Notes: generated by a model not told the origin, from the sequence alone. Positions 7,249-18,019 are shown, counted from the stretch's first letter. The stretch is 64,000 bases of DNA from Nocardioides seonyuensis (GCF_004683965.1 NZ_CP038436.1:3410001-3474000), one strand, 5' to 3'. Translations and numbers: made by a program.

Positions 7249-9333
7249 GTGGCAGCACCGGCAGACAACACCTACAACGCAGCGCACCTCCTCGTCCTCG
7301 AGGGGTTGGAGGCGGTGCGCAAGCGGCCGGGGATGTACATCGGCTCCACCGACACCAGGGGGCTGATGCACTGCCTCTGGGAGATCATCGACAACGGCGT
7401 CGACGAGGCGCTCGCCGATCACGCCCACCGGGTCGAGGTGACACTGCACCCCGACGGCTCGGTCGAGGTCCACGACGACGGACGCGGCATCCCGACCGAC
7501 AAGGAGCCGAAGACCGGCCTGCCCGGGGTCGAGGTCGTGGCGACCAAGCTCCACGCGGGCGGAAAGTTCGGCGGCGGCTCCTACGTCGCGACGGGTGGCC
7601 TGCACGGGGTGGGTCTCTCGGTGGTCAACGCGCTCTCCTCGCGCATGGACATCGACGTGGACCGGGCCCCCTCCCAGCAGGGGCTCTCCTTCCAGCGAGG
7701 GGTCCCCGGTGTCTTCGACGGCGACGGGCCGAAGGCGTCCTTCACCCCCCGTTCGGGACTGACCCGCAAGGGAAAGCGTGTCGCCAAGGGCAGGACCGGC
7801 ACCCGCATCCGCTTCTGGCCCGACACCCAGATCTTCACCAAGGACGCGGTGTTCGAGCTCGAGGGACTGCTGGGTCGCGCCAGGCAGACGTCCTACATCG
7901 TCCCGGGCCTCGAGATCGTCATCCGCGACCAGCGCGAGCACGCCGAGCGCAGTGGTCCCCTCGAGGAGAAGTTCCGCCACGACGGTGGCATCGCCGAGTT
8001 CGTCGACTACCTCTCCCACGGTGAGCCGGTCACCGACATCCTGCGCCTGCAGGGGTCTGACACGTTCACCGAGACCGTGCCCCTGCTCGACGACAAGGGG
8101 CACATGACACCCCAGGAGATCGAGCGCGAGCTCTCCGTCGACGTGGCGGTGCGCTGGGACGCCGGCTACGACACCGAGGTCCGGTCGTTCGTCAACGTGA
8201 TCGCCACCCCCAAGGGTGGCACCCACGTGAGCGGGTTCGAGGCTGCCCTCACCAAGACCTTCAACGACGTGATGCGACAGGCCAAGGTGCTCAAGGCCGC
8301 CGACGCCGACGTGGTCAAGGACGACGTCCTCGAGGGCCTCACCGCTGTCGTCACCGTCCGCCTGGCCGAGCCCCAGTTCGAGGGCCAGACCAAGGAGATC
8401 CTGGGCACCCCGGCCGCGCGCAGCGTCGTACGCAAGGTGGTCGCAGGCGAGCTCAAGAGCTTCCTGACCTCGACCAAGCGCGCCGAGAAGGCCCAGGCGC
8501 GCCAACTGATGGAGAAGGTCGTGGGCGCCTCCAAGACGCGTCTGGCCGCCCGCCAGCACAAGGAGAACCAGCGCCGCAAGACAGCCCTGGAGTCCTCGGC
8601 CCTGCCCGCGAAGCTCGCCGACTGCCGTTCCAGCGACAACGAGAGGACCGAGCTCTTCATCGTCGAGGGTGACTCCGCGCTCGGCACCGCCAAGCGGGCC
8701 CGCAACTCCGAGCACCAGGCGCTGCTGCCCATCCGCGGCAAGATCCTCAACGTGCAGAAGGCCTCGGTCGGCGACATGCTGAAGAACGCCGAGTGCGCCT
8801 CGATCATCCAGGTCGTCGGCGCTGGCTCGGGTCGCACCTTCGACCTCGATGCTGCGCGCTACGGCCGCATCATCTTCATGGCCGACGCCGACTCCGACGG
8901 CGCCCACATCCGCTGTCTGCTGGCGACCTTGTTCTTCAAGTACATGCCCGAGCTGATCAAGGAGGGCCGGGTGTTCACCGCGGTGCCCCCGTTGCACCGC
9001 ATCGAGCTGACCAACCCCAAGAAGGGGATGGACAAGTACGTCTACACCTACTCCGACGACGAGCTGCAGCGAAGGCTGGCGGAGCTGAAGAAGAAGAGCA
9101 TGCGCTGGAAGGACCCTGTCCAGCGCTACAAGGGCCTGGGCGAGATGGACGCCGACCAGCTGGCCGAGACCACCATGGACCCCCGCCACCGCACGCTGCG
9201 TCGCCTGACCTTCGACGACGCCGAGTCCGCCTCGAGGGTCTTCGAGCTCCTCATGGGCAGCGACGTCGCGCCTCGCAAGGAGTTCATCGTGCAAGGGGCC
9301 TACGAGGTCGACGTGGAGTCGCTGGACGCCTAG
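7249..9333 (+). CDS. parE: DNA topoisomerase IV subunit B (second GyrB-type subunit)
   Basis: A 694-residue type IIA topoisomerase ATPase subunit. The N-terminal GHKL ATPase has RKRPGMYIGST, EIIDNGVDEAL, DDGRGIPTD and GGLHGVG. The TOPRIM domain has EGDSALGTAKRARN, LLPIRGKILN and the metal-binding DADSDGAH. The C-terminus has QRYKGLGEM. It decatenates chromosomes with the ParC subunit encoded at 12706-15186. GTG 7249 is preferred: AGGA lies 6 nt upstream and the conserved ADNTYNAAHLL block starts there, while the open frame upstream reads as noise. Location near sigA fits the ParE copy rather than the oriC-linked GyrB. Confidence 0.92.
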   Translation: MAAPADNTYNAAHLLVLEGLEAVRKRPGMYIGSTDTRGLMHCLWEIIDNGVDEALADHAHRVEVTLHPDGSVEVHDDGRGIPTDKEPKTGLPGVEVVATKLHAGGKFGGGSYVATGGLHGVGLSVVNALSSRMDIDVDRAPSQQGLSFQRGVPGVFDGDGPKASFTPRSGLTRKGKRVAKGRTGTRIRFWPDTQIFTKDAVFELEGLLGRARQTSYIVPGLEIVIRDQREHAERSGPLEEKFRHDGGIAEFVDYLSHGEPVTDILRLQGSDTFTETVPLLDDKGHMTPQEIERELSVDVAVRWDAGYDTEVRSFVNVIATPKGGTHVSGFEAALTKTFNDVMRQAKVLKAADADVVKDDVLEGLTAVVTVRLAEPQFEGQTKEILGTPAARSVVRKVVAGELKSFLTSTKRAEKAQARQLMEKVVGASKTRLAARQHKENQRRKTALESSALPAKLADCRSSDNERTELFIVEGDSALGTAKRARNSEHQALLPIRGKILNVQKASVGDMLKNAECASIIQVVGAGSGRTFDLDAARYGRIIFMADADSDGAHIRCLLATLFFKYMPELIKEGRVFTAVPPLHRIELTNPKKGMDKYVYTYSDDELQRRLAELKKKSMRWKDPVQRYKGLGEMDADQLAETTMDPRHRTLRRLTFDDAESASRVFELLMGSDVAPRKEFIVQGAYEVDVESLDA

Positions 9334-9344
9334 CGGGGTGACAC

Positions 9345-9701
9345 CTAGCCCGCGGCACGGTGCGCGGCCAGCGTGGCCACCAGGGATCCCACCAGGACGA
9401 CGCCGAGGGCCACGAGGCCGACCGCGACGGCGGCCCGCCAGGGGCCGGCGAGCGCGATGACCACGGCGACCACCCCGAGGCCCACCGTGCCGAGTGCGGT
9501 ACGACGCGCCCACGGCAACGCTGCGCGGTGGCCGGTGCGCCAGGCGTCCTCGGAGGCGAGGGTGCGACCGGTGCGCAGTCCCACGAAGTGGTTCTTGGCG
9601 AGGGAGCCCGCGGCGGCACGGTCGGTGACCCACCAGACGAGGGGTCCGAGCACGGCCGCGAGGACACCGACGACTATCGCGCCGACCTGGTCCTCGGTCA
9701 T
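9345..9701 (-). CDS. SdpI-family small membrane protein
   Basis: A 118-residue protein with three hydrophobic helices: VGAIVVGVLAAVLGPLVWWV, a middle GLGVVAVVIALAG and a C-terminal GLVALGVVLVGSLVATL. Between helices 1 and 2 lies the SdpI signature NHFVGLRTGRTLASEDAWR, with the Trp and Arg typical of the family. In Bacillus SdpI gives immunity to a killing peptide and binds a repressor; no such partner is here, so the role is unknown. It begins 2 bp after the carbonic anhydrase stop and is probably the last gene of the parC operon. Confidence 0.7.
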   Translation of the reverse strand: MTEDQVGAIVVGVLAAVLGPLVWWVTDRAAAGSLAKNHFVGLRTGRTLASEDAWRTGHRAALPWARRTALGTVGLGVVAVVIALAGPWRAAVAVGLVALGVVLVGSLVATLAAHRAAG

Positions 9702-9703
9702 GC

Positions 9704-10228
9704 TCAGACGAGGTGCTCGAGGAGGCCGGTGTCGACGTCGTAGATGAACCCGCCGACCTCGACGCCCTCAGGGATGAGCGGGTGCGCCTGGACCTTGTGG
9801 ACGTCGTCGGCGAGCGCGGCGCGCTGGTCGGCGACCATGCCGAAGGTCTGCCACGAGACGTCCTGGCCGGCGGACGCGCTGACCTTCTCCCGCACCTGCT
9901 CGAGCGTCGACGAGGCCATCGCGCAGCGGGTGTGGGGCACCACCAGGATGCGACTGACGTTGAGGAGGTGGACCCCGAGCACCAGGGCCTCCAGGGCCTG
10001 GTCGGTGACGCGGCCCCCGGGGTTGCGGAAGATCTTCGCGTCGCCGTGCTTCAGGCCGAGCATGGCGAGTGGATCGATGCGGGAGTCCATGCACGTGACG
10101 ATGGCGACGCCGGCACGGGCGATCCCGTCGAACCCGGCGACGTCGACCGAGGCGGCATAGTCGCGGTTGGCACTGAGCAGGTCGTCGAAGGCTGCGTTGG
10201 TCACGACCTGTAGGTTAGCGGCACTCAC
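9704..10228 (-). CDS. Beta-class carbonic anhydrase
   Basis: A 174-residue cytoplasmic enzyme that interconverts CO2 and bicarbonate. The zinc site of the beta class is complete: Cys-Met-Asp-Ser-Arg (first Cys, with the catalytic Asp-Arg pair) and Pro-His-Thr-Arg-Cys (His and second Cys). The length fits the small actinobacterial subgroup. GTG 10228 has AAGG upstream and overlaps the stop of the transporter gene by 4 bp, so translation is likely coupled. The long in-frame extension further upstream is Arg-rich noise inside the transporter gene. It precedes the SdpI-like gene. Confidence 0.87.
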   Translation of the reverse strand: MSAANLQVVTNAAFDDLLSANRDYAASVDVAGFDGIARAGVAIVTCMDSRIDPLAMLGLKHGDAKIFRNPGGRVTDQALEALVLGVHLLNVSRILVVPHTRCAMASSTLEQVREKVSASAGQDVSWQTFGMVADQRAALADDVHKVQAHPLIPEGVEVGGFIYDVDTGLLEHLV

Positions 10229-11988
10229 ACCGCGGCCTTCACCGTGTCCAACGCGGGGAGTCGCGACGGCCCTGCGGACCGGAACAGCACGAGGGCGAGC
10301 ACGGCCGCCACGACGGCACAACCGGCAGCCCCCCAGAAGACGGCGTGCTCCTGCGCGATTCCTGCGACTCGCAGCAGGTCGGAGAACTCCTTGCACCTGC
10401 TGCGCCCGTCACAGACGTCCTGGACGGGCGGGATGACGCGTTGCTCTGCGTAGTAGCGACGCAGACCGATGGTGGTGAGTGCCGAGATGCCGACGAGCAT
10501 CCCGACCATGCGGCTGACCACGACGAAGGCGCTCGCGACCCCGTGGACCGCGTCGTCGGTGAACTCCAGGAGCGCGGCGTTGACCGGGGCGAGGGCCAGG
10601 CCGAACCCGAGGCCACCCACGAGGAGGGCCACGTTGGCGACGGGCTCCTCGATCGTCGTGAGTCCCCACCTCGTCATCAGGACGAAGCCGGCTGCTGCCA
10701 TGAGCATGCCGACGGCGGTGACCGGGCCGGGCGCGAAGCGACGGATCAGGTAACCGCCGAGGACGGCCCCGACGGGCAGTGCGATGAGGAATCGCACGAG
10801 CACCAGGGCGGCAGACAGCTGGGAGTCGGGGTAGACGGTGGTCCGCGCGAAGAGCGGGATGTCGATGAGTGCGGCGATCAGGGCGGCCCCGATGAAGAAG
10901 CTGACCAGCAGGGCACCCCAGGCGGGGGTGCGGCGCAGCGCCTCGCGCGGGAGGAGGGGGTTCGCGGCCCGACGCAGGTGCCACACGAACCCGACCGCCC
11001 CGATCGCGCCCCCGAGGAGGTACCAGCGGCCCTGGGCGGAGAAGACCTCGATCTTGGGGTCGGCGGTGGAGAAGGCCAGGATCACCCCTCCCAGCGCCAC
11101 CGCCAGGAGCAGCGCCCCGACCAGGTCGGCCTCACGCAGGTGCGCCAGCCAGCTGCGGAGGTCGACCAGCGGACGCGGACCGAACCAGCACTGCGCGAGC
11201 AGGAGCACGAGGGCGACGATTGCGGTGGTGCCCACGGGGGTGAGCCAGCGACCGTCCCCGGCGTAGGGGATGAACAGCTGGCCCCAGGTGAGGTCGCGGA
11301 GCAAGGGCGGCGGTCGGAGCATGGTCACCCCGCCGGAGACCAGGGTGAGGGCCAGCAGCAGGCCGCCGGGGAGCAGGTGCAGGCGGCTGCGCTCGTGCCG
11401 GGGTCCAGGAGTGGAGTCGTCAACCCGGCGGATGGCGGCCGCCAGGACCAGACCGACGGCGAGGTTGATGGCGAAGATCGCTCGCCAGTCCGCCACGGAC
11501 AGCACCAGCGCGCCGAACAGCGGCCCCACGACGGAGCCCAGCTCCTGCACGGCCGAGACGATGCCGAGGGGGACGCCACGACGCTCCGCGGGATAGAGGT
11601 CTGCGACGAGCGCCAGCGTGGCCGGCACCAGGCCGCCACCGCCGACCCCTTGGAGGAACCGGCCGACCACGATGCTGGGCATGTCGTAGGCGAGCGTCGT
11701 GACGAGGGAGCCGACGGCGAAGAGCGTCAGAGCCATGACCAGGACGGGAACCCGCCCACGCAGGTCTGCGATGCGACCGATCAACGGCAGCATCGCGACG
11801 TAGCCCAGCAGGAAGCCGCTGACGATCGGGGCGGCACGCTGGAGCTGGTCGATCGGCACCCCGACGCTGGTCATCATGTCCGGAAGTGCCAGCACGACCA
11901 CGTAGGTGTCCGCCGCAGCGAAGGCGACCGCGACCGAGGCGAGCGCCAGGAGCAACCGGGAGGACCGCACCTCGCCGCGTTCGGTCAC
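10225..11988 (-). CDS. MFS transporter of the P55 (Rv1410c) type
   Basis: A 587-residue DHA2-type major facilitator with about 14 membrane helices. Helix 1 is ASVAVAFAAADTYVVVLALP; the loop motif GRIADLRGRVPV lies between helices 2 and 3, and GRFLQGVGGGGLVPATLALV carries motif B/C residues. Its gene directly follows an LppX/LprG-like lipoprotein gene with a GTGA overlap. That pairing is the lprG-Rv1410c (P55) arrangement of M. tuberculosis, where the pair moves triacylglycerides and glycolipids to the cell surface and affects drug tolerance. A similar role here is inferred from synteny and families. The C-terminal 50 residues form a last helix (WGAAGCAVVAAVLALVLF). Confidence 0.82.
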   Translation of the reverse strand: MTERGEVRSSRLLLALASVAVAFAAADTYVVVLALPDMMTSVGVPIDQLQRAAPIVSGFLLGYVAMLPLIGRIADLRGRVPVLVMALTLFAVGSLVTTLAYDMPSIVVGRFLQGVGGGGLVPATLALVADLYPAERRGVPLGIVSAVQELGSVVGPLFGALVLSVADWRAIFAINLAVGLVLAAAIRRVDDSTPGPRHERSRLHLLPGGLLLALTLVSGGVTMLRPPPLLRDLTWGQLFIPYAGDGRWLTPVGTTAIVALVLLLAQCWFGPRPLVDLRSWLAHLREADLVGALLLAVALGGVILAFSTADPKIEVFSAQGRWYLLGGAIGAVGFVWHLRRAANPLLPREALRRTPAWGALLVSFFIGAALIAALIDIPLFARTTVYPDSQLSAALVLVRFLIALPVGAVLGGYLIRRFAPGPVTAVGMLMAAAGFVLMTRWGLTTIEEPVANVALLVGGLGFGLALAPVNAALLEFTDDAVHGVASAFVVVSRMVGMLVGISALTTIGLRRYYAEQRVIPPVQDVCDGRSRCKEFSDLLRVAGIAQEHAVFWGAAGCAVVAAVLALVLFRSAGPSRLPALDTVKAAV

Positions 11989-12701
11989 GGTGCGGTGATG
12001 TCCTTCTCGGTGCCGTAGCCGGAGAACTCCACGGTGTAGGTCATCTCCTCGGACTTGGCGTAGAAGACGCCGGAGAGGTCGGCCTTGCGCAGCTCGCCCT
12101 CATCGGTCACCTGCCACTCCACCTCGAAGGTGTCGCCGGCGGCCGAGGGGATGACGTCCGCCATGGCGTCGCCGGGGACGGTGCCGGTGTAGGTGGTGAG
12201 GACCTCGGAGTTGTCGGCCCCGCCGCGGACGCTCTCGCCCTTGGTGGGCTCCTCGGTGAGGTCGAGGAGTGCAGGGAAGCCGGTCGAAGGGTCGATCAGT
12301 CGCGCGGGGTCGGGTGCGCCGTAGTCGGTGGGGTCGACCTTGTTCCACCCCGGGGTGAAGGGGATCTGGGCGTAGACCGTGTCGTCGATCGCCACGACGG
12401 GGACGTCCACGCTCTGCCCGGAGAGGACCACGGTGATGGTGCCCTCGAACGCGGGAGCCGAGGTGGCCACGCCGGCGGCCTTGGTGATGCCCGTGACGCC
12501 GTCGGGGAGGTTGCGGGTCGAGAGGTCCAGCTGCAGCCCAGTGGTCTCGCTGAGGTTGGTGGCGGCCTCCGCGAGCACCTCCTCCGGGCTCTGCTCCGCG
12601 ACCTCGCTGGATGCGTCGTCGCCCGAGCAGGCGGCGAGGGAGGGGACGAGGAGGAGAGCGGCGGCCAGGGCACCGAGGGTGCGGAGGCGTGGGGCAGTCA
12701 T
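11985..12701 (-). CDS. lprG: LprG/LppX-family lipid-binding lipoprotein
   Basis: A 238-residue lipoprotein. The signal peptide LGALAAALLLVPSLAACSG ends in a lipobox Cys; the mature domain has the LppX_LprAFG pattern: early helix LAEAATNLSETTG, strands around FEGTITVVLSGQSVDVPVV, IDDTVYAQIPFTPGW, and late VEWQVTDEGELRKADLSG. In mycobacteria LprG is a lipid carrier that works with the MFS pump encoded next to it, and that pump gene follows here. ATG 12701 has AAGG 7 nt upstream. It starts 4 bp after parC ends, so it is probably read from the parC transcript. Confidence 0.82.
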   Translation of the reverse strand: MTAPRLRTLGALAAALLLVPSLAACSGDDASSEVAEQSPEEVLAEAATNLSETTGLQLDLSTRNLPDGVTGITKAAGVATSAPAFEGTITVVLSGQSVDVPVVAIDDTVYAQIPFTPGWNKVDPTDYGAPDPARLIDPSTGFPALLDLTEEPTKGESVRGGADNSEVLTTYTGTVPGDAMADVIPSAAGDTFEVEWQVTDEGELRKADLSGVFYAKSEEMTYTVEFSGYGTEKDITAP

Positions 12702-12705
12702 GCGA

Positions 12706-15186
12706 TCAGCCTTCCACACGGGCAGCGGCGCCGATCTGGGACGCCACCGGCGACGAGACGGCGGCGATCGGCTGTGCTGCGGCGATGCCCGAGCCGTCCC
12801 GCTTGCCCGTGGCCTCCGGTAGCTCGACGGGTGAACCGCTGGCTGCGGCGGCCCTGGCGGGCGCCGGTCCCGCCCAGGCCAGGACCAGGGTGTCCTCGCC
12901 CTTGAGGAAGCGGTGGCAGCGGACGCCGCCGGTGGCGCGCCCCTTGGGCGGGTACTCGCCGAACGGCGTCACCTTCAGCGCACCGGGCTCAGTTCCCGGC
13001 AGTGCGGTCGATGAGCCCGACGCGGTGACGACGACTGCGTCGGCTGGGTCGAACGCTCCGAAGAAGACCACCCGCTGGCCGGCGGCGAGCTTGATTCCCG
13101 CCATCCCACCGCCCGCTCGGCCCTGGGGCCGGACCCCGGCGGCACCGAAGTGGAGGAGCTGGGCGTCGCTCGTGATGAAGCACAGCTCCTCCTCGCCCGT
13201 GACCAGCTGGACCGCGCCCACGACCTCGTCGTCGTCCTTGAGGGTGACGACGTCCCACTCGTCACGGCTGAGGACCTCGGGGTTGACCCGCTTGACGATG
13301 CCCGCGCGGGTGCCGAGCGCGAGCCCGGCTCCCTCGGTCGTGAGCGGCGCCAGTGCCAACGCCCGTTCGCCGGGCTGGAGCGCGACGAACTCGCTCAGGG
13401 GCAGGCCGCCCTGGAGGTTGGGGTCGTTGGCCGAGTCGGGGAGCGCCGGCATGTCGAGCACGCCGAGCCGGACGAGCCGGCCGCGGCTCGTGACCACGCC
13501 CACCTCCCCGCGCACCGTGCTCGGGACCGCGCTCACGACGACGTCGTGGTTGGCGCGGCTCTCCCCGTGACCCGGGGGCTGGGTCGAGCCGCTGCGCGCG
13601 AGCAGCCCGGTGGAGGAGAGGAAGACGAAGCACGGGTCGTCGGCGACCTCCAGCGCGGTGGCCGCTGCGGTGGCCGGGGCGCCGGCGCTTGCCAGCAGGA
13701 TGGTGCGACGCGGGGTCCCGTAGGCCTTCGCGACCTCGGCGAGCTCGTCCGAGACGACCTTCCGCAGCAGGCGCTCGTCGGCGAGGATCGCGTCAAGCGC
13801 CTCGATCGTGCGCTCGAGCTCGTCCTTCTCCTTCTCGAGCTCGATCCGGGAGAACTTCGTGAGCCTGCGCAGGGGCATGTCGAGGATGTAGTCGGCCTGG
13901 ATCTCGGAGAGGTCGAAGACCGAGCGCAGCCGCTCCTTGGCAGCGGATGCGTTGTCGGAGGAGCGGATCAGCTGGATGACCTCGTCGATGTCGAGGATGG
14001 CGACGAGCAGACCGGCCACGAGGTGCAGGCGGTCGGCGGCCTTGCCCCGGCGGAAGGTCGAGCGGCGGCGTACGACGTCGAAGCGGTGCTCGAGGAAGAC
14101 CTCGAGCATCTGCTTGAGGCCGAGCGTGCGCGGCTGGCCGTCGACGAGCGCGACGGCGTTGATGCCGAAGGAGTCCTCCATCGGCGTCAGCTTGTAGAGC
14201 TGCTCGAGGAGCGCCTCGGGGTGGAAGCCGTTCTTGACCTCGATGACCAGGCGGAGGTCGTTGTCGCGGTCGGTGAGGTCCTTGATGTCGGAGATCCCCT
14301 GGAGCTTCTTGGCGAGGACCAGGGTCTTGATGCGCTCGATGACCCGCTCGGTTCCGACGCCGTAGGGGAGCTCGGTGATCACGATGCCCTTGCGGCGCGG
14401 GGTGACCGACTCGATCCGAGCCGTGGCGCGCATCCTGAAGGTCCCACGACCGGACTCGTAGGCATCGCGGATGCCCTCGAGGCCGACGATCTTGCCGCCG
14501 GTGGGGAGGTCGGGCCCCGGGACGAACCGCATCAGGTCGTCCAGCGTGGCCCGGGGGTGGGTGACGAGGTGACGCAGCGCCTGCACGACCTCCACGAGGT
14601 TGTGCGGCGCGATGTTGGTGGCCATGCCGACCGCGATCCCGGCCGAGCCGTTGACCAGCAGGTTGGGGATGGCCGCCGGCAGGACGACCGGCTCCATCTC
14701 ACGGGAGTCGTAGTTGGGCTTGAAGTCGACGGTGTCCTCGTCGATCGAGGCGGTCATCGCGACGGCCGGGGGTGCCATCCGGCACTCGGTGTAGCGCATC
14801 GCGGCAGGGGAGTCGTCGGGCGAGCCGAAGTTCCCGTGGCCGTCGACCATGGGCAGCCGCATCGACCACGGCTGGGCCATGCGGACCAGGGCGTCGTAGA
14901 TCGCGCCGTCCCCGTGGGGGTGTAGCCGGCCCATGACCTCGCCGACGACGCGGGCGCTCTTCACGTGGCCGCGGTCGGGCCGCAGGCTCATGTCGTCCAT
15001 CGTGTAGAGGATGCGCCGGTGCACGGGCTTGAGACCGTCTCGAGCGTCGGGCAGCGCGCGGGAGTAGATGACGGAGTAGGCGTACTCCAGGAACGAGGAC
15101 TGCATCTCGTCCCCGATGTCGGTGTCGAGGATGTGCTCCTCGAAGTCGTCCGGGAGCGGTGCCTGCTTCGTCGTGCGTCTCGCCAT
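12706..15186 (-). CDS. parC: DNA topoisomerase IV subunit A (second GyrA-type subunit)
   Basis: An 826-residue cleavage subunit of a type IIA topoisomerase. It shows [19 protein letters not shown], the quinolone-pocket segment [20 protein letters not shown], and the catalytic tyrosine in [10 protein letters not shown]. The tower and coiled-coil region ends near [19 protein letters not shown]. The C-terminal 300 residues are a beta-propeller (repeated [31 protein letters not shown]). It pairs with parE. ATG 15186 is taken where the conserved protein begins; the very long open frame upstream runs antisense to the acetyltransferase gene and is an artefact of high GC. Confidence 0.93.
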   Translation of the reverse strand: MARRTTKQAPLPDDFEEHILDTDIGDEMQSSFLEYAYSVIYSRALPDARDGLKPVHRRILYTMDDMSLRPDRGHVKSARVVGEVMGRLHPHGDGAIYDALVRMAQPWSMRLPMVDGHGNFGSPDDSPAAMRYTECRMAPPAVAMTASIDEDTVDFKPNYDSREMEPVVLPAAIPNLLVNGSAGIAVGMATNIAPHNLVEVVQALRHLVTHPRATLDDLMRFVPGPDLPTGGKIVGLEGIRDAYESGRGTFRMRATARIESVTPRRKGIVITELPYGVGTERVIERIKTLVLAKKLQGISDIKDLTDRDNDLRLVIEVKNGFHPEALLEQLYKLTPMEDSFGINAVALVDGQPRTLGLKQMLEVFLEHRFDVVRRRSTFRRGKAADRLHLVAGLLVAILDIDEVIQLIRSSDNASAAKERLRSVFDLSEIQADYILDMPLRRLTKFSRIELEKEKDELERTIEALDAILADERLLRKVVSDELAEVAKAYGTPRRTILLASAGAPATAAATALEVADDPCFVFLSSTGLLARSGSTQPPGHGESRANHDVVVSAVPSTVRGEVGVVTSRGRLVRLGVLDMPALPDSANDPNLQGGLPLSEFVALQPGERALALAPLTTEGAGLALGTRAGIVKRVNPEVLSRDEWDVVTLKDDDEVVGAVQLVTGEEELCFITSDAQLLHFGAAGVRPQGRAGGGMAGIKLAAGQRVVFFGAFDPADAVVVTASGSSTALPGTEPGALKVTPFGEYPPKGRATGGVRCHRFLKGEDTLVLAWAGPAPARAAAASGSPVELPEATGKRDGSGIAAAQPIAAVSSPVASQIGAAARVEG

Positions 15187-15254
15187 GGCGGCATTCTCCC
15201 CGTACGACGGGGGCACGCGACGCGGGGCTCGCCGGTGATGACGGATCCCTCGGC

Positions 15255-15260
15255 TAGATT
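15255..15260 (+). promoter_or_regulatory. -10 element of a probable leaderless promoter
   Basis: The hexamer TAGATT ends 7 nt before GTG 15268, and no Shine-Dalgarno is present. In actinobacteria this spacing puts the transcription start on the start codon. Confidence 0.55.
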
Positions 15261-15267
15261 GCTCGGC

Positions 15268-17973
15268 GTGACCGATGTGCAGGCAGGAGAGCCCCCGCCG
15301 CCGCCGCGCCACTGGGAGGCGGACGTCCTGCTGCGCGACGGCAGGACCGCGCACATCAGGCCGATCCGGCCCGAGGACCGCCAGCTGCTCGTCGACTTCT
15401 ACAGCCGGGTCTCCGACGAGTCCAAGTACTACCGGTTCTTCTCCCCGATGCCGCAGCTGTCCGAGCGTGACCTCACCAGGTTCACCCACGTGGACCACCG
15501 CGACCGGGTCGCGTTCGTCCTGCTGGTCGGGGGCGCCATGATCGCCGTCGGGCGCTACGACACCATCGAGCCCGGGGAGGCGGAGGTCGCGTTCCTCGTC
15601 GAGGACAAGCACCAGGGCCGGGGCATCGGGCAGCTGCTCCTCGAGCACCTCGCCCAGGCCGGTCGCGAGCGAGGGATCGAGTCGTTCGTGGCTGAGGTGC
15701 TTCCCGACAACCAGGCGATGATCCACACGTTCCGGGACGCGGGATACCAGGTGAAGAGCGCCTACGAGGACGGCGTCGTCGAGCTCGTGTTCCGCATCGA
15801 CCCGACCGAGACAGCGATCGGGGTCATGCAGCAGCGCGAGCACCGCGCCGAGTCGGCCTCGATCGAGAAGTTCTTCCGGCCCCGCTCCGTCGCCGTCATC
15901 GGCGCCAGCCGACGCCAGGACACGATCGGCCAGGTGCTCGTGCGCAACCTCGTGCTCGGCGGCTACACCGGCCGCGTGCACGTCGTGAACCCCAGTGCCG
16001 ACTCGGTCTCCGGGATGCCCGCCTGGGACTCCGTCGCCGACATTCCCGGCGGGGTGGACGTGGCGATCGTCGCGGTCCCGGCCGACGCCGTCCAGGACGT
16101 CGTGCTCGACTGCGCGGCCAAGGGCGTCCACGGTCTGGTGGTGATCTCCTCGGGGTTCGCCGAGACAGGGGAGGAGGGTCGGCTGCGCCAGCGTCGCCTG
16201 GTCGGCCTCGCGCGCTCCTACGGGCTGCGCCTGATCGGCCCCAACGCGCTCGGGATCATCAACACCGATCCCGAGGTGTCCATCAACGCCTCGCTCTCGA
16301 GCGTGATGCCGCCCCGCGGTCGCGCCGGGTTCTTCTGCCAGTCCGGGGCACTCGGGTCCGCGATCCTGGAGAAGGTGCAGAACCGCGGGCTCGGGTTGAC
16401 GACGTTCGTCAGCGCCGGCAACCGCGCGGACGTCTCGGGCAACGACCTCCTCCAGTACTGGGAGGAGGACGAGGCGACCGAGGTGGTCCTCCTCTACCTG
16501 GAGTCCATCGGCAATCCGCGCAAGTTCTCCCGCGTCGCCCGTCGGGTGAGCCGTCGCAAGCCGATCATCGCCGTGCGCTCGGGGCGCAGCTCGCAGGGAG
16601 TCCCGATGGGGCACGCGGTCCGCAAGATCGCCGCCCCGACCGAGGCGGTCGATGCGATGTTCCGCCAGGCCGGAATCATCCAGGTGGAGTCGCTGGAGGA
16701 GATGTTCGACGTCGCCCAGCTCCTCGCCCACCAGCCGCTGCCGCGGGGGCGGCGTGTTGCGCTCGTGGGCAACTCCGACGCGCTGGGCCTGCTCGCCGCC
16801 GATGCCGCCAACTCGGTCGGCCTGGTGGTCAACAAGCAGGTCGCGCTGGGCGCCGAGGCCACCGCCGACGACTTCGAGGACGCGCTGGACGCGGCCATCG
16901 ACGATCCCGAGGTCGATGCTGTTGCCGCCATCTACATCCCACCGCTGAACGTCTCGGGAGAAGACGTCGCCAACGTGCTGGCCGCGGTGGGGGAGCAGTC
17001 CGACAAGCCGATCGTGACCACCTTCCTCGGGACCGAGGGCGTGCCCGAGCTCCTGCGCGTCCCTGACGTTGCGGGGTCGAGCGCCGGCCGCGGCTCGGTG
17101 CCGTCGTACCCCGCCGTGGAGGCAGCGATCCGCGCCCTGGCGCGGGTCGTGGAGTACTCCATGTGGCTGCGCACCCCCCAGCTGGCCGCCGGTGACGAGG
17201 AGCTGGTCGACCGGGACGCGGCGCGCAGCCTCGTCAACGAGCTGCTGATGCGTCACCCCGGCGGCCGTGACCTCGACCACTCCGAGCAGCAGGCGCTGCT
17301 GGCCGCCTACGGGATCGAGCTCTGGGACACCCGGCCCGTCAGCACCCTGGAGGCAGCCGTGGCTGCCGGGGAGGAGCTCGGCTGGGACGTCGTCCTCAAG
17401 GCGACCGCCGACCACCTCCGCGACCGGCCGGACCTCGCCCACGTGTGGCGCAACATCGACGACGCTGCCGAGATGGAGCACGCATGGGCGACGCTCTTCG
17501 CGCTCATCACCGACGCCGAGCGGGCGGGGTTCGTGGTGCAGCGCAACGCACCTCCCGGGGTCCCCGTGGGCGTCTCGACGATGGAGGACCCGCTGTTCGG
17601 TCCGGTGATCTCCTTCGGCATCGGAGGTCCGTTGACCGAGCTGCTGGGCGATCGCTCCTACCGCATCCCGCCACTGGCTGCCCATGACGCCCAGGACATG
17701 GTGCGCGAGATCAAGGCGTCCCCGCTGCTGTTCGGCTACCGGGGCAGCGAGATCGTCGACGTGGCCGAGATCGAGCAGCTTGTGCGCCGGGTCGCCCAGC
17801 TGCAGAACGACCTCCCGCAGGTCCGTCAGCTCCAGCTTCCGCTGGTGCTAGCGGGGGCAGACGGGGCGGCCGTCCTGGGAGCATCCATCCGTATCGAGCC
17901 CGTGCTCGACCCGCGTTCGGACTCCTTCGTACGACGTCTCAGCACCCCGCCGGGAGACACCATCCCCGACTGA
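15268..17973 (+). CDS. GNAT acetyltransferase fused to an NDP-forming acyl-CoA synthetase-like protein (Pat/PatZ-like)
   Basis: A 901-residue two-part protein. Residues ~1-175 are a GNAT domain ([24 protein letters not shown] holds the acetyl-CoA loop Q-x-x-G-x-G). The rest is an acetyl-CoA synthetase (ADP/NDP-forming)-like body: CoA-binding Rossmann start [20 protein letters not shown], succinyl-CoA ligase-like middle, and a C-terminal ATP-grasp part from about residue 670. Relatives acetylate lysines of acetyl-CoA synthetase and other enzymes. The usual Ser-His-Thr-Gly active loop reads Met-Gly-His-Ala-Val here, so ligase activity may be lost. GTG 15268 fits the leaderless -10 upstream; ATG 15239 is an alternative. 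Confidence 0.85.
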   Translation: MTDVQAGEPPPPPRHWEADVLLRDGRTAHIRPIRPEDRQLLVDFYSRVSDESKYYRFFSPMPQLSERDLTRFTHVDHRDRVAFVLLVGGAMIAVGRYDTIEPGEAEVAFLVEDKHQGRGIGQLLLEHLAQAGRERGIESFVAEVLPDNQAMIHTFRDAGYQVKSAYEDGVVELVFRIDPTETAIGVMQQREHRAESASIEKFFRPRSVAVIGASRRQDTIGQVLVRNLVLGGYTGRVHVVNPSADSVSGMPAWDSVADIPGGVDVAIVAVPADAVQDVVLDCAAKGVHGLVVISSGFAETGEEGRLRQRRLVGLARSYGLRLIGPNALGIINTDPEVSINASLSSVMPPRGRAGFFCQSGALGSAILEKVQNRGLGLTTFVSAGNRADVSGNDLLQYWEEDEATEVVLLYLESIGNPRKFSRVARRVSRRKPIIAVRSGRSSQGVPMGHAVRKIAAPTEAVDAMFRQAGIIQVESLEEMFDVAQLLAHQPLPRGRRVALVGNSDALGLLAADAANSVGLVVNKQVALGAEATADDFEDALDAAIDDPEVDAVAAIYIPPLNVSGEDVANVLAAVGEQSDKPIVTTFLGTEGVPELLRVPDVAGSSAGRGSVPSYPAVEAAIRALARVVEYSMWLRTPQLAAGDEELVDRDAARSLVNELLMRHPGGRDLDHSEQQALLAAYGIELWDTRPVSTLEAAVAAGEELGWDVVLKATADHLRDRPDLAHVWRNIDDAAEMEHAWATLFALITDAERAGFVVQRNAPPGVPVGVSTMEDPLFGPVISFGIGGPLTELLGDRSYRIPPLAAHDAQDMVREIKASPLLFGYRGSEIVDVAEIEQLVRRVAQLQNDLPQVRQLQLPLVLAGADGAAVLGASIRIEPVLDPRSDSFVRRLSTPPGDTIPD

Positions 17974-18019
17974 GCGCCCGAGTGAGCCACCGACTGGGCA
18001 CGGCCGGAGGTGTGCGTGA

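Noticed and set aside
7126..9633. Long open frame antisense to parE
   Set aside because: Same high-GC shadow effect; parE on the plus strand is complete and conserved.
12706..17685. A 1659-codon fusion of ParC with an upstream domain
   Set aside because: The upstream part is antisense to the acetyltransferase gene. ParC begins at ATG 15186 with the normal start of the family.
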